Source of the DNA: Rikenellaceae bacterium
GTDB taxonomy: Bacteria > Bacteroidota > Bacteroidia > Bacteroidales > Rikenellaceae
Direction of reading: 5' to 3'
NCBI GenBank assembly: GCA_902362705.1
Contig: CABIXK010000015.1
Coordinates: 1-22,734, forward strand
DNA length: 22,734 nucleotides
The translations under genes and the position numbers were made by a program. Below are positions 15,657 through 22,734 of this stretch, piece after piece. The notes beneath the pieces are model-generated. The model had not been told where the DNA came from, made no database searches, and saw nothing but the letters and a program-made list of their open reading frames with translations. Each line of letters opens with the position of its first letter. Position 1 is the stretch's first letter.

Positions 15657-15687
15657 CAAAAATACGAATAAGCGAGGGCAAAAGCAA
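15657..15687 (-). promoter_or_regulatory. Promoter P1 of the AraC-family gene
   Basis: The -7 box TATTTTTG (15657-15664) and -33 TTG (15685-15687) are separated by 20 bases on the minus strand. The ATG follows after 20 bases, so the leader is short. Confidence 0.7.
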
Positions 15688-15729
15688 GTTTACTTGCATT
15701 TTGCCGAGCGGAAGTATTTTCGGCGAAGC

Positions 15730-15760
15730 CAAAAATACGAATAAGCGAGCGCCGGCGCAA
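15730..15760 (-). promoter_or_regulatory. Promoter P2 (duplicate) of the AraC-family gene
   Basis: The same -7 box TATTTTTG (15730-15737) and a TTG (15758-15760) at the same 20-base spacing lie 73 bases upstream of P1. The spacer differs in sequence and is much richer in G+C, so activity may differ. Confidence 0.55.
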
Positions 15761-15822
15761 GCGTCGGCCTCCGTTTTGCCGATTTGCCGAGCGGAAGTAT
15801 TTTCGGCGAAGCCCTCCCGCCC

Positions 15823-16689
15823 CTACTCCTGCCCGGCGCACACGACGGCCAGGCCGCCGGCCACGCACTCGACGTGGAGCGGGAATCCGGCCCCGGGCTG
15901 CCCGTCGACGTCGGTGGGCTCGTCGACGGCCGAGACGATGTCGAGCTCGCGCACGCGGAGGTGCCGCACCACCCGGGGATTGCCCCCCAGCAGGTAGCGC
16001 CCCATGGCCAGCGCCGAGCTCAGGGCGTTGCGCTTCTCGAGCATCAGGCACTCGAACAGCCCGTCGCGGATCGACGAGCGGCGCGCGAGGTGGAAGCCTC
16101 CGGCCGTTTCGCCGTTGAATATCAGCACCATGAGCGACCGTATGTCGAACCGCTCGCCGTCGGCCACCACCTCGAGCGGCACGGCGTGCATCGCGCGCAC
16201 CTCCCTGAACCCCTCGATCATGTAGGCCAGCTTGCCGATGCGGTGCTTCAGCCCGTCGGGCGTGCGCTGCGAGGTGGTCGTGAAGAGGCCGAACGAGAAG
16301 ACGTTGACGAACCAAAGGTCGTTGACGCGCCCCACGTCGACTCGCTCCACATGCCCCCGGGCGATCTGGCGCGCCGCCTCCGCCACGTCGCGCGACATGC
16401 CCAGCGCCCCGGCGAAGTCGTTGGCCGTGCCCGCGGGGATCACCCCGATGGGGATGTCGAGCCCGCGGCGCTTCATGGCGTTGACGGCGAAGTTCACCGT
16501 GCCGTCGCCGCCGGCCACCACCATCAGGTCGAGCCCGTCGCGCCCGTCGAAGGGGTTAGCGCCGAAGTCGATCGGCACGGGCTCGATCGCGTAGCCCGCG
16601 TCGCGGAACACGGCCAGGATGGCGTCGAGGCGCCCGGCTATGCGGCCCCGCCCCGAGCGGTCGTTGTAGAGAAATGCTGCTCGTTTCAT
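15823..16689 (-). CDS. Diacylglycerol kinase / YegS-type lipid kinase family protein
   Basis: This 288-residue protein has the DAGK catalytic domain. The family nucleotide motif is VVAGGDGTVNF (Gly60-Gly61-Asp62-Gly63-Thr64), followed by GVIPAGTANDFAGALG, in which Asp91 lies. The C-terminal beta-sandwich half has NVFSFGLF and a segment near FNGETAGGFHLARRSSIRDG that resembles the second lobe of YegS/DgkB proteins. These enzymes phosphorylate diacylglycerol or related lipids at the inner membrane face. Sphingosine-kinase-like use is possible, since Bacteroidales make sphingolipids, but the sequence does not decide this. It starts 4 bases after the apbE stop, so the two are cotranscribed. No T-tailed terminator follows. 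Confidence 0.9.
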   Translation of the reverse strand: MKRAAFLYNDRSGRGRIAGRLDAILAVFRDAGYAIEPVPIDFGANPFDGRDGLDLMVVAGGDGTVNFAVNAMKRRGLDIPIGVIPAGTANDFAGALGMSRDVAEAARQIARGHVERVDVGRVNDLWFVNVFSFGLFTTTSQRTPDGLKHRIGKLAYMIEGFREVRAMHAVPLEVVADGERFDIRSLMVLIFNGETAGGFHLARRSSIRDGLFECLMLEKRNALSSALAMGRYLLGGNPRVVRHLRVRELDIVSAVDEPTDVDGQPGAGFPLHVECVAGGLAVVCAGQE

Positions 16690-16693
16690 CGCG

Positions 16694-17803
16694 TCACTCC
16701 ATAATCAGTCCCCGCATCGCGGGCGATACATACTCTTCGTACTCCCCGCCCTCGCCCGCGAGGATGAAGTAGGCGCGCACCGCGGGCATCGTGTCGAGGG
16801 CCGCGCGGGCACGCAGGTCGCCCATCGAGAGGAACATGGTCCCCAGGGCGTCGGCCTCCGCGCACGTGGGCGCCCACACCGTGACCGACAGCAGCCGCGA
16901 CAGGGCGCTGCGCCCCGTGTGGGGGTCGATCGTATGGGCCACCTTGTTGCCCCCGGCATCGACGTAGAAGCGGCGGTAGTTGCCCGATGTGGCCAGGCCG
17001 CCCTCGGGCATGGCCAGCCGCCGCTGGAGGTACTCGCCCTCGGTCATGTTGCCGTCGAAAGGGGTCTCGATGCCCACGCGCCAGGCCCCGCCCGTGCGGT
17101 TGACGCCGCGGCAGCGCACCTCGCCGCCGATGTCGACGATGTAGTTGCGGGCGCCGAAGCGCTCGGCCAGGGCGGCCAGCAGATCCACCGTGTAGCCCTT
17201 GGCCACGGAGTTGAAGTCGAGCCGCACGCGCGGGTCCTCCTTGCGCAGGCGCCCCGCCTCGACGCGCACCTTCGTGCGGCCCACGAAGCGGAGCAGCGAA
17301 TCGACGTCGGGGGCCTCCTCGCGCCCGCGTCCGGCGAAGCCCCACGCCTCGACCAGCGGCGCCACGGTGGCGTCGTAGTAGCCGCCGCTCAGCGCCCCGA
17401 CGCTGTCGGCCAGCGCGAGGTTGAAGGCTATATGGCGGTCCACGGAGTCGGTCTCATTACGGTTGAGCCGGCTGAGCAGCGACCCCTCGTCGAAGAGCGA
17501 CATGGAGGCCTTGGCCTCGGCGTCGAGCGCCATGGCCGCGGCGTAGAACTCGGCGCGCCGCGCGGGGTCGAAGTCGGCCACCACGTGCATGCGCGTGCCG
17601 AGCATCGCGCCGTCGACCTCGACATAGAGGGCCGGCTTTCGGCAGCCCGCCGCGAGGAGGGCGCACAGAGCGGCGCCGAAAGCCGCGCGGAGGGTGCGGC
17701 CGGAGACCTCGCGGAGCCTCTTGCCGGGGGCCTCGCCGAAAGCCGCGCGGAGCATCTTGCCGGGGGCCGCCGTCGCCGCCCGAAGGGTCTTGGGAAGTGT
17801 CAT
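16694..17803 (-). CDS. apbE: FAD:protein FMN transferase, ApbE family lipoprotein
   Basis: This protein of 369 residues, or 353 from the in-frame ATG at 17755, covalently attaches FMN from FAD to threonines of target proteins such as the NqrB/NqrC or RnfG/RnfD subunits. Visible motifs are LGTRMHVV, MSLFDEGSLLSRLNR, GGYYDATVAPLVEAWGF, RLDFNSVAKGYTVD, NYIVDIGGEVRCRG and HTIDPHTG; the last matches the FAD/metal-binding part of the family, and the order is complete. A lipobox LAAGC (Cys54 in the long form) predicts a lipid-anchored periplasmic protein. The region before it is unusually long and contains a 60-base internal duplication, so the true start is uncertain. No Nqr or Rnf genes are in the window. 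Confidence 0.92.
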   Translation of the reverse strand: MTLPKTLRAATAAPGKMLRAAFGEAPGKRLREVSGRTLRAAFGAALCALLAAGCRKPALYVEVDGAMLGTRMHVVADFDPARRAEFYAAAMALDAEAKASMSLFDEGSLLSRLNRNETDSVDRHIAFNLALADSVGALSGGYYDATVAPLVEAWGFAGRGREEAPDVDSLLRFVGRTKVRVEAGRLRKEDPRVRLDFNSVAKGYTVDLLAALAERFGARNYIVDIGGEVRCRGVNRTGGAWRVGIETPFDGNMTEGEYLQRRLAMPEGGLATSGNYRRFYVDAGGNKVAHTIDPHTGRSALSRLLSVTVWAPTCAEADALGTMFLSMGDLRARAALDTMPAVRAYFILAGEGGEYEEYVSPAMRGLIME

Positions 17804-17820
17804 GTTCGCCTTTTTGGCGG

Positions 17821-17828
17821 CAAATTTA
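17821..17828 (-). promoter_or_regulatory. Possible -7 box of the apbE-lipid kinase operon
   Basis: TAAATTTG on the minus strand matches TAnnTTTG. There is no TTG at 19-21 bases upstream. The box is only 18 bases from the ATG at 17803, which leaves a very short leader and slightly favours the downstream start at 17755. Confidence 0.45.
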
Positions 17829-17889
17829 CGATTTTCCGCGATTTCCCCGCACGCTTTCGCCGCAAAGACGAATAATTTTCGTTTCTTGA

Positions 17890-17920
17890 TTGTTAATTGT
17901 CAATTATATTCGTACCTTTG
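17890..17920 (+). promoter_or_regulatory. rpsO promoter
   Basis: The -33 TTG (17890-17892), a 20-base spacer and TACCTTTG (17913-17920) give a full match to the Bacteroidetes pattern. A short inverted repeat ACGC-tctg-GCGT (17925-17936) sits at the expected 5' end of the transcript. Confidence 0.8.
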
Positions 17921-17991
17921 CGGGACGCTCTGGCGTTATCCGCGGTAAGGGGGATGCGTCGTAGAGTGGAACTTAAATAATTCAAAACACA

Positions 17992-18264
17992 ATGGCTTAT
18001 TTAACCGCTGAGAAAAAGCAGGAGCTTTTCGGTCAGTACGGCAAGTCTAACACCGACACCGGCTCGCCCGAGAGCCAGATCGCGCTGTTTTCGTACCGTA
18101 TCAGCCACCTTACAAACCACCTCAAGAGCAACAAGCACGACTTCGGCACGCAGCGCTCGCTGCTCCGCCTGGTAGGCAAGCGCCGCCAGCTGCTGGAGTA
18201 CCTCAAGGAGGTCGACATCGAGCGCTACCGCGCTATCGTGAAGACGCTCAATCTGCGCAAGTAG
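17992..18264 (+). CDS. rpsO: 30S ribosomal protein S15 (uS15)
   Basis: This 90-residue protein matches the S15 family over its whole length (E. coli 89). The hallmark regions are [23 protein letters not shown] (residues 24 onwards), the conserved [20 protein letters not shown] and the C-terminal [14 protein letters not shown]. It binds the central domain of 16S rRNA early in 30S assembly. It lies directly before pnp, the arrangement common to many bacteria, including E. coli. S15 represses its own translation in some bacteria; no specific leader structure for that could be identified here. Confidence 0.98.
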   Translation: MAYLTAEKKQELFGQYGKSNTDTGSPESQIALFSYRISHLTNHLKSNKHDFGTQRSLLRLVGKRRQLLEYLKEVDIERYRAIVKTLNLRK

Positions 18265-18278
18265 TTCGCGAGGAAGAG

Positions 18279-18316
18279 ATGGAGGCAATCGCCGGCAACG
18301 GCGATGCCTCCATTTT
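18279..18316 (+). terminator. Terminator-like hairpin between rpsO and pnp
   Basis: ATGGAGGCA-a-TCGCCG / CGGCGATGCCTCCAT forms a 15-bp stem with one bulged A. It is closed by a GCAA tetraloop (18295-18298) and followed by TTTT. The T-run is short, so partial read-through into pnp is likely. It could also be an RNase entry site, as in the E. coli rpsO-pnp junction. Confidence 0.75.
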
Positions 18317-18350
18317 ATCGGAAAATCAATCGGAAACACATCAGATAACA

Positions 18351-20585
18351 ATGGAAGAAAACAAGCTGTACAACGCAGTCCGCAAGACGATCACGCTCTG
18401 CGACGGTCGCCAGATCGAGATCGAGACGGGCAAGCTGGCCAAGCAGGCCGACGGCTCGGTGGTCGTCAAGATGGGCGACACGATGCTGCTCGGCACCGTG
18501 GTGGCCGCCAAGGATGCCAAACCCGACACCGACTTCATGCCGCTCCAGGTGGAATACAAGGAGAAATACGCCTCGTGCGGCCGCTATCCGGGCGGCTTCA
18601 TGAAGCGCGAAGGCAAGGCCAACGACTCGGAGGTGCTCGTCGCCCGACTCATCGACCGCGCCCTGCGCCCCCTGTTCCCCTCGGATTACCACGCCGAGGT
18701 TTACGTCACCGTGAACCTCATCTCGGCGGATAAGGATATTCAGCCCGACGCACTGGCCGGTCTGGCCGCTTCGGCCGCCCTGGCCGTGTCGGACATCCCC
18801 TTCGGCGGCCCCATCTCGGAGGTGCGCGTCGTGCGCCGCAACGGCGAGTACGCCATCAACCCCGCCTTCTCGGAGATGCCCGAGTGCGACCTCGACATCA
18901 TGGTCGGCGGTACGATCGACAACATCCTGATGGTCGAGGGCGAGATGAAGGAGGTCTCGGAGGAGGTCATGCTCGGCGCCATCAAGTTCGCCCACGAGGA
19001 GATCAAGAAGCACTGCGCCGTGCAGATCGAGCTCATGAAGGAGCTCGGCAAGGAGGTCAAGCGCACCTACTGCCACGAGACCAGCGACGAGGAGCTGCGC
19101 CGGACGATCGTCGCGGAGCTCTACGACAAGGCCTACGCCATCGCCACCAGCGGCACGATGAAGCACGAGCGCAGCGAGATGTTCGACGCCCTGGAGGCCG
19201 AGTTCGCCGCACGCTTCACCGAAGAGGAGCTCGTCGAGAAGGCTCCGCTGATCCACAAGTACTTCCACGACGACGTGCAGAAGAAGGCCATGCGCAACAT
19301 GATCCTCGACGAGGGCAAGCGCCTCGACGGCCGCCGCACCGACGAGATCCGCCCCATCTGGTGCGAGGTGGGCTACCTGCCCGCGGCCCACGGCTCGGCC
19401 ATCTTCACGCGCGGCGAAACGCAGTCGCTGACGACCGTCACGCTGGGCACGAAGCTCGACGAGAAGGTCAAGGACGAGGTGCTGGTGCAGGGCACCGAGC
19501 AGTTCGTGCTCCACTACAACTTCCCGCCCTTCTCCACGGGCGACGCGAAGGCCGCCCGCGGTCTGTCGCGCCGCGAGATCGGCCACGGTCACCTGGCATG
19601 GCGCGCCCTGAAGCCCATGGTGCCGCTGGGCGAGGAGAACCCCTACGCCGTGCGCGTCGTGTCGGACATCCTCGAGTCGAACGGCTCGTCGTCGATGGCC
19701 ACCGTCTGCGCCGGCACGCTCGCGCTGATGGACGCCGGCGTGAAGCTCAAGAAGCCCGTGTCGGGTATCGCCATGGGTCTGATCTCCGACTCGGCCACGG
19801 GCAAGTGGGCCGTGCTGTCGGACATCCTGGGCGATGAGGACCACCTGGGCGACATGGACTTCAAGGTGACGGGTACCAAGGACGGCATCACCGCCACGCA
19901 GATGGACATCAAGGTCGACGGCCTGTCGTACGAGGTGCTCGCCGCAGCCCTGGAGCAGGCCCGCAAGGGACGCCTCCACATCCTGGACAAGATCACCGAG
20001 TGCATCGCCGAGCCGCGCGCCGACTACAAGCCCTGCGTGCCGCGCATCGTGCAGATCACCATCCCGCAGGATATGATCGGTCCGGTCATCGGCCCCGGCG
20101 GCAAGGTGATCCAGGACATCCAGAAGACCACCAACACCACCATCACCATCACCGAGGTCGACAACAAGGGCGTCGTCGACATCTTCGGTATCGACAAGGC
20201 CGCCCTCGACGGCGCCCTGGCCCGCATCAAGGCCATCGTGGCGATCCCCGAGGTGGGCGAGACCTACCACGGCAAGATCCGCTCGATCGTCGCCTTCGGC
20301 GCCTTCGTGGAGATCATGCCGGGCAAGGACGCCCTGCTCCACATCTCCGAGATCGACTACAAGCGCTTCGAGACGATGGAGGAGACGGGTCTGAAGGAGG
20401 GCGACGAGATCGACGTCAAGCTGATCGGCATCGACCCCAAGACGAGCAAGCTCAAGCTCTCGCGCAAGGCGCTGCTGCCCAAGCCCGAAGGCTACGTGGA
20501 GCGCGAGCGTCGTCCGCGTCCCGAGCGCGGTGAGCGCCGCGATCGCGGCGAGCGTCGCGAGCACCGCGACCGCCACGACGAATAG
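18351..20585 (+). CDS. pnp: Polyribonucleotide nucleotidyltransferase (PNPase)
   Basis: This 744-residue protein is the phosphorolytic 3'-5' exoribonuclease of the RNA decay machinery. In order it has the first RNase PH domain (from about residue 10; [25 protein letters not shown]), the helical linker domain, the second RNase PH domain from about 325 ([40 protein letters not shown] [11 protein letters not shown]), a KH domain from about 562 ([16 protein letters not shown]) and an S1 domain from about 633 ([28 protein letters not shown]). The last 27 or so residues are an Arg/Glu-rich low-complexity tail, longer than the E. coli end. I chose MEENKLYN over an ATG 72 bases upstream, because that earlier ATG is inside the rpsO hairpin. 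Confidence 0.98.
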   Translation: MEENKLYNAVRKTITLCDGRQIEIETGKLAKQADGSVVVKMGDTMLLGTVVAAKDAKPDTDFMPLQVEYKEKYASCGRYPGGFMKREGKANDSEVLVARLIDRALRPLFPSDYHAEVYVTVNLISADKDIQPDALAGLAASAALAVSDIPFGGPISEVRVVRRNGEYAINPAFSEMPECDLDIMVGGTIDNILMVEGEMKEVSEEVMLGAIKFAHEEIKKHCAVQIELMKELGKEVKRTYCHETSDEELRRTIVAELYDKAYAIATSGTMKHERSEMFDALEAEFAARFTEEELVEKAPLIHKYFHDDVQKKAMRNMILDEGKRLDGRRTDEIRPIWCEVGYLPAAHGSAIFTRGETQSLTTVTLGTKLDEKVKDEVLVQGTEQFVLHYNFPPFSTGDAKAARGLSRREIGHGHLAWRALKPMVPLGEENPYAVRVVSDILESNGSSSMATVCAGTLALMDAGVKLKKPVSGIAMGLISDSATGKWAVLSDILGDEDHLGDMDFKVTGTKDGITATQMDIKVDGLSYEVLAAALEQARKGRLHILDKITECIAEPRADYKPCVPRIVQITIPQDMIGPVIGPGGKVIQDIQKTTNTTITITEVDNKGVVDIFGIDKAALDGALARIKAIVAIPEVGETYHGKIRSIVAFGAFVEIMPGKDALLHISEIDYKRFETMEETGLKEGDEIDVKLIGIDPKTSKLKLSRKALLPKPEGYVERERRPRPERGERRDRGERREHRDRHDE

Positions 20586-20642
20586 GCGGACGTTTTCGTG
20601 CGGACGACGACCCGAAAAATGCGGTCAAAATCTGCACGGTTG

Positions 20643-20673
20643 TTGCACAATTAGCGATAGTTTTCTATATTTG
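20643..20673 (+). promoter_or_regulatory. Promoter of the OmpA/TPR lipoprotein gene
   Basis: TTG (20643-20645), a 20-base spacer and TATATTTG (20666-20673) give a full consensus match. It lies 57 bases after the pnp stop, so this gene is an independent unit. No terminator for pnp is visible before it. Confidence 0.8.
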
Positions 20674-20685
20674 CGCAGTCGGAAA

Positions 20686-20702
20686 GGCCCCCTCGCGGGG
20701 CC
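20686..20702 (+). promoter_or_regulatory. 5' leader hairpin of the lipoprotein mRNA
   Basis: GGCCCC-ctcgc-GGGGCC lies about 6 bases from the expected transcript start. An AT-rich, unstructured stretch of nearly 50 bases follows before the ATG. It resembles GGCCCC-TCGC-GGGG in the repeat at 3144-3157. A role in mRNA stability is inference. Confidence 0.45.
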
Positions 20703-20760
20703 CCCGGCGGCTAACGGACAGAAAGATACAAGAGCAAACACTTCAAAATCCTTACGTACT

Positions 20761-22494
20761 ATGAAAAAATTCATGCAACTGAGCGTTGTACTCGTGGCTG
20801 CCACGCTGGCGCTGTCGAGCTGTAACTGCTTCAAGAAGATGGCCAAGTACCGCGACGAGATCAACCTCACGGTAACGCCCGAGATCCTGGCGCTGAACAA
20901 CGGCGTCGTAGCGGCCGACATCAACGTGACCTTCCCCGAGGCCTACTTCAACAAGAAGGCCGTCGTGAAGGTGACCCCCGTCATCGTATTCGAGGGCGGC
21001 GAAGTAGCCGGCGCTCCCAAGATCCTCCAGGGTTCGAAGGTCGACGACAACTACACCGTCATCGACAAGAAGAACGGCGGCGTCTACACGCAGCACGTGG
21101 AGTTCCCCTACGATCCCCGCATGGACGAGTGCGCACTGCAGCTCCGCGCCGAGATCAAGTGCCCCCGCGGCAAGTGCAAGGAGTTCACGCTGGTGAACCT
21201 CAACACGGGCGCCGTTCCCACCAAGGAGCAGGCTGCCGTGCTGGCCGGCAACGACGCCGCTGCCAAGCAGGCCATCGAGCGTGAGTTCGGTCTGGTCGTA
21301 GCCTACGGTCTGAACACCCTTCAGAAGGATCTGAAGTACGGCGACCTGATGGACCAGATGGCCAACAACTACAAGCGCGTGACGACGGTCGTAGACAAGA
21401 CCGATCTGCTCTACGCCATCAACTCGTCGGTCGTGACGAAGAAGAACCAGAAGAACGCCAACCTGGGCGACTTCAAGGAGAACGTCGACAAGAACCTGCA
21501 GAACGACCGTGCCACGCAGAACATCGCCGTGAAGGGCTACGCTTCGCCCGACGGTCCCGAGAAGTTCAACGACAAGCTCTCGAAGGCCCGCAGCGAGTCG
21601 AGCCACAAGGTCGTAGCCAAGCTGCTCAAGGAGTCGGGTCTGGACATCGACGCCGCAGCCTACGGCGAGGACTGGGACGGCTTCAAGGAGCTGGTCGAGA
21701 AGTCGAACATCAAGGACAAGAACCTCATTCTCCAGGTGCTGAGCCTCTACAACTCGCCCGCACAGCGCGAGAGCGAGATCAAGAACCTCTCGTCGGTATT
21801 CGCCGAGCTGAAGAAGGAGATCCTGCCCGAGCTGCGCCGTTCGCAGATCGTCAACAGCACCGACCTGCAGGGCAAGACCGACATCGAGATCCTCGACGCC
21901 ATCAACAAGGGTCAGGAGCTGACCGTGGAGGAGTACCTCTTCGCCGCTCAGTCGCTGGCCAAGACCCCCGAGCAGCAGGTCGCCATCCTGACCGCCGCTT
22001 CGAAGAAGTTCAACGACGCCCGCGTATGGAACAACCTCGGTGTAGCCCAGACGCAGGCCGGCGAGAAGGCTGCCGCCCTCAAGTCGTTCGAGAAGGCTGC
22101 CAAGCTCGACTCGTCGAAGGAGATCAACAAGAACCTCCTGCTCTCGAACCTGGCCAACTGCAACACCGCCGAGGCCAAGAAGTACGCTGCTGCCGCCGAC
22201 GCCGACACGAAGGCCGCTCTGGCTGCTGCCGAGGGTAACTACCAGGCCGCTGCCAACGGTCTGACCGGCTACAACAAGGCCATCGCCGACGTGATGAACA
22301 ACAACCTGGCTGCCGCCAAGCAGGCCATCGCCAAGGACAACTCGGCCGACGCCGACTACCTGCGCGCCGTGATCGCCGCCAAGGAGAACGACCTGAAGAC
22401 CGCCGAGGCTCAGCTCAAGAGCGCCATCTCGAAGAAGCCCGAGCTGGCTCAGAAGGCTGCCAAGGACGCCAACCTGAAGGCCCTGAAGAAGTAA
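20761..22494 (+). CDS. Lipoprotein with OmpA-like segment and TPR-like C-terminus
   Basis: This 577-residue protein begins with a signal peptide and lipobox LSSC (Cys21), so it is predicted to be lipid-anchored at the cell envelope. Residues about 30-160 look like a beta-rich domain (EINLTVTPEILALNNG, VEFPYDPRMDECAL). Around 258 a short OmpA-C-like segment, VKGYASPDGPEKFNDKLSKAR, gives the usual peptidoglycan-binding flavour, but the Asp/Arg pattern is incomplete. From about 420 there are TPR-like helices (WNNLGVAQTQAGEKAAALKSFEKA) and alanine/lysine-rich repeats to the end. I recognise the architecture as common in Bacteroidales but know no function. Codon choice is strongly biased, and the promoter and terminator are strong, so it is likely abundant. 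The start at 20761 is preferred because the signal peptide begins there and the promoter lies inside the longer ORF. Confidence 0.85.
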   Translation: MKKFMQLSVVLVAATLALSSCNCFKKMAKYRDEINLTVTPEILALNNGVVAADINVTFPEAYFNKKAVVKVTPVIVFEGGEVAGAPKILQGSKVDDNYTVIDKKNGGVYTQHVEFPYDPRMDECALQLRAEIKCPRGKCKEFTLVNLNTGAVPTKEQAAVLAGNDAAAKQAIEREFGLVVAYGLNTLQKDLKYGDLMDQMANNYKRVTTVVDKTDLLYAINSSVVTKKNQKNANLGDFKENVDKNLQNDRATQNIAVKGYASPDGPEKFNDKLSKARSESSHKVVAKLLKESGLDIDAAAYGEDWDGFKELVEKSNIKDKNLILQVLSLYNSPAQRESEIKNLSSVFAELKKEILPELRRSQIVNSTDLQGKTDIEILDAINKGQELTVEEYLFAAQSLAKTPEQQVAILTAASKKFNDARVWNNLGVAQTQAGEKAAALKSFEKAAKLDSSKEINKNLLLSNLANCNTAEAKKYAAAADADTKAALAAAEGNYQAAANGLTGYNKAIADVMNNNLAAAKQAIAKDNSADADYLRAVIAAKENDLKTAEAQLKSAISKKPELAQKAAKDANLKALKK

Positions 22495-22518
22495 TTCGCG
22501 GCCTCAGCCGCAAATTCG

Positions 22519-22554
22519 GCCCGGAACCCCTTGCGAGGTTCCGGGCTTTTTTTT
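22519..22554 (+). terminator. Rho-independent terminator of the lipoprotein gene
   Basis: GCCCGGAACC (22519-22528) pairs perfectly with GGTTCCGGGC (22537-22546) around an 8-base loop and is followed by eight T residues. The stem core is nearly the same as that of the terminator at 275-313. Confidence 0.95.
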
Positions 22555-22734
22555 GTGCGTTTTTGAGCGGAGGGGTGGGGCTTTTTTACTTACTCGGCCC
22601 GCAGGGTCGTGCGGGCCGCAGCCATCCTCCTCGGCCCAACCTACATCCATCCGATCGCCCATCCGATCGCCCGTCGAAGCCTCTGGCTTCGTCCCTTTGC
22701 CGGCTCGCGCCGGAGGCGCGACCGCCCCCGCCGG
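22555..22734. other. Intergenic end of the window with short repeats
   Basis: There is no gene. GCGGGCCGCAGCC at 22611-22623 is the inverted form of a 13-mer also found at 12946-12958 and 14579-14591. CCATCCGATCGCC is repeated twice in tandem around 22648-22671. CGAAGCC-tct-GGCTTCG is a 7-bp hairpin at about 22674-22690. The last 30 bases are GC-rich and self-complementary (GCCGG...CCGG). Confidence 0.55.

Larger units (their letters stand above)
15657..15813 (-). repeat. Tandem duplication carrying two copies of a promoter
   Basis: Copy 1 is 15657-15729 and copy 2 is 15730-15813. The 20 bases starting at 15657 are repeated exactly from 15730, and the last roughly 30 bases (gccgagcggaag...cggcgaagc) are repeated at the ends of both. 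Between these blocks each copy has a different short inverted repeat: GCAAGT-tt-ACTTGC in copy 1 and GCCGGCG-caag-CGTCGGC in copy 2. The structure suggests a modular intergenic repeat whose central hairpin varies. Confidence 0.85.

Noticed and set aside
18315..20576. 753-residue minus-strand ORF opposite pnp
   Set aside because: It is antisense to an unmistakable PNPase and has no domain or promoter.
20530..20760. 77-residue N-terminal extension of the lipoprotein ORF
   Set aside because: It includes the promoter and leader, and a proper lipoprotein signal peptide starts at 20761.

Overview
The window comes from a GC-rich member of the Bacteroidales, most likely Alistipes (Rikenellaceae) or a close relative. 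No genus-specific marker was tested. The reasons are: several genes have an upstream TAnnTTTG box, four of them with a TTG about 20 bases before it, which is the Bacteroidetes -7/-33 promoter pattern; there are no clear Shine-Dalgarno sites before the starts; lipoproteins follow Bacteroidetes style; and an alpha-glucan cluster carries a GT3-type synthase fused to a phosphorylase. I saw no rRNA, tRNA, CRISPR array, insertion sequence or transposase.

Layout. 1-344 is intergenic: a dispersed GC-rich repeat, a 7-bp tandem array and the terminator of the first gene. 345-9649 is a minus-strand alpha-glucan (glycogen) cluster. Read in transcription order it holds a GT3 glycogen synthase/GT35 phosphorylase fusion (5402-9649), a debranching enzyme (3262-5283), a GT4/GT5-like glycosyltransferase (1578-2897) and a GH57 amylase-type enzyme (345-1565). 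Together these can elongate, debranch, phosphorolyse and remodel alpha-1,4-glucan. No ADP-glucose pyrophosphorylase or branching enzyme is in the window. 9792-10916 is hemW (minus). 11248-12852 is pckA (plus), with a strong promoter, a GC-rich leader and a classic terminator.

12974-14468 is the most unusual unit. A RepA/RecA-like ATPase gene (13075-14073, minus) lies between two mirror-image arrays of a 9-bp repeat (core GTTACA/TGTAAC). Each array folds in register into a three-unit stem with a conserved GC-rich loop and carries two extra repeats on its outer side. Next to it are a G-rich repeat tract and one copy of a 56-bp perfect inverted repeat whose partner is at 56-111.

14722-17803 holds minus-strand genes: apbE (FAD:protein FMN transferase lipoprotein), a YegS/diacylglycerol-kinase-type lipid kinase 4 bp downstream, and an AraC-family regulator preceded by a tandemly duplicated promoter segment. 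17992-20585 is the conserved plus-strand pair rpsO-pnp, separated by a terminator-like hairpin. 20761-22494 is a lipoprotein with an OmpA-like segment and TPR-like repeats, with its own promoter and terminator. 22555-22734 is intergenic sequence with short repeats.

Most of the window is ordinary housekeeping or carbohydrate metabolism. The accessory signal is concentrated at 12940-14670, at 1-265 and at 15657-15813.
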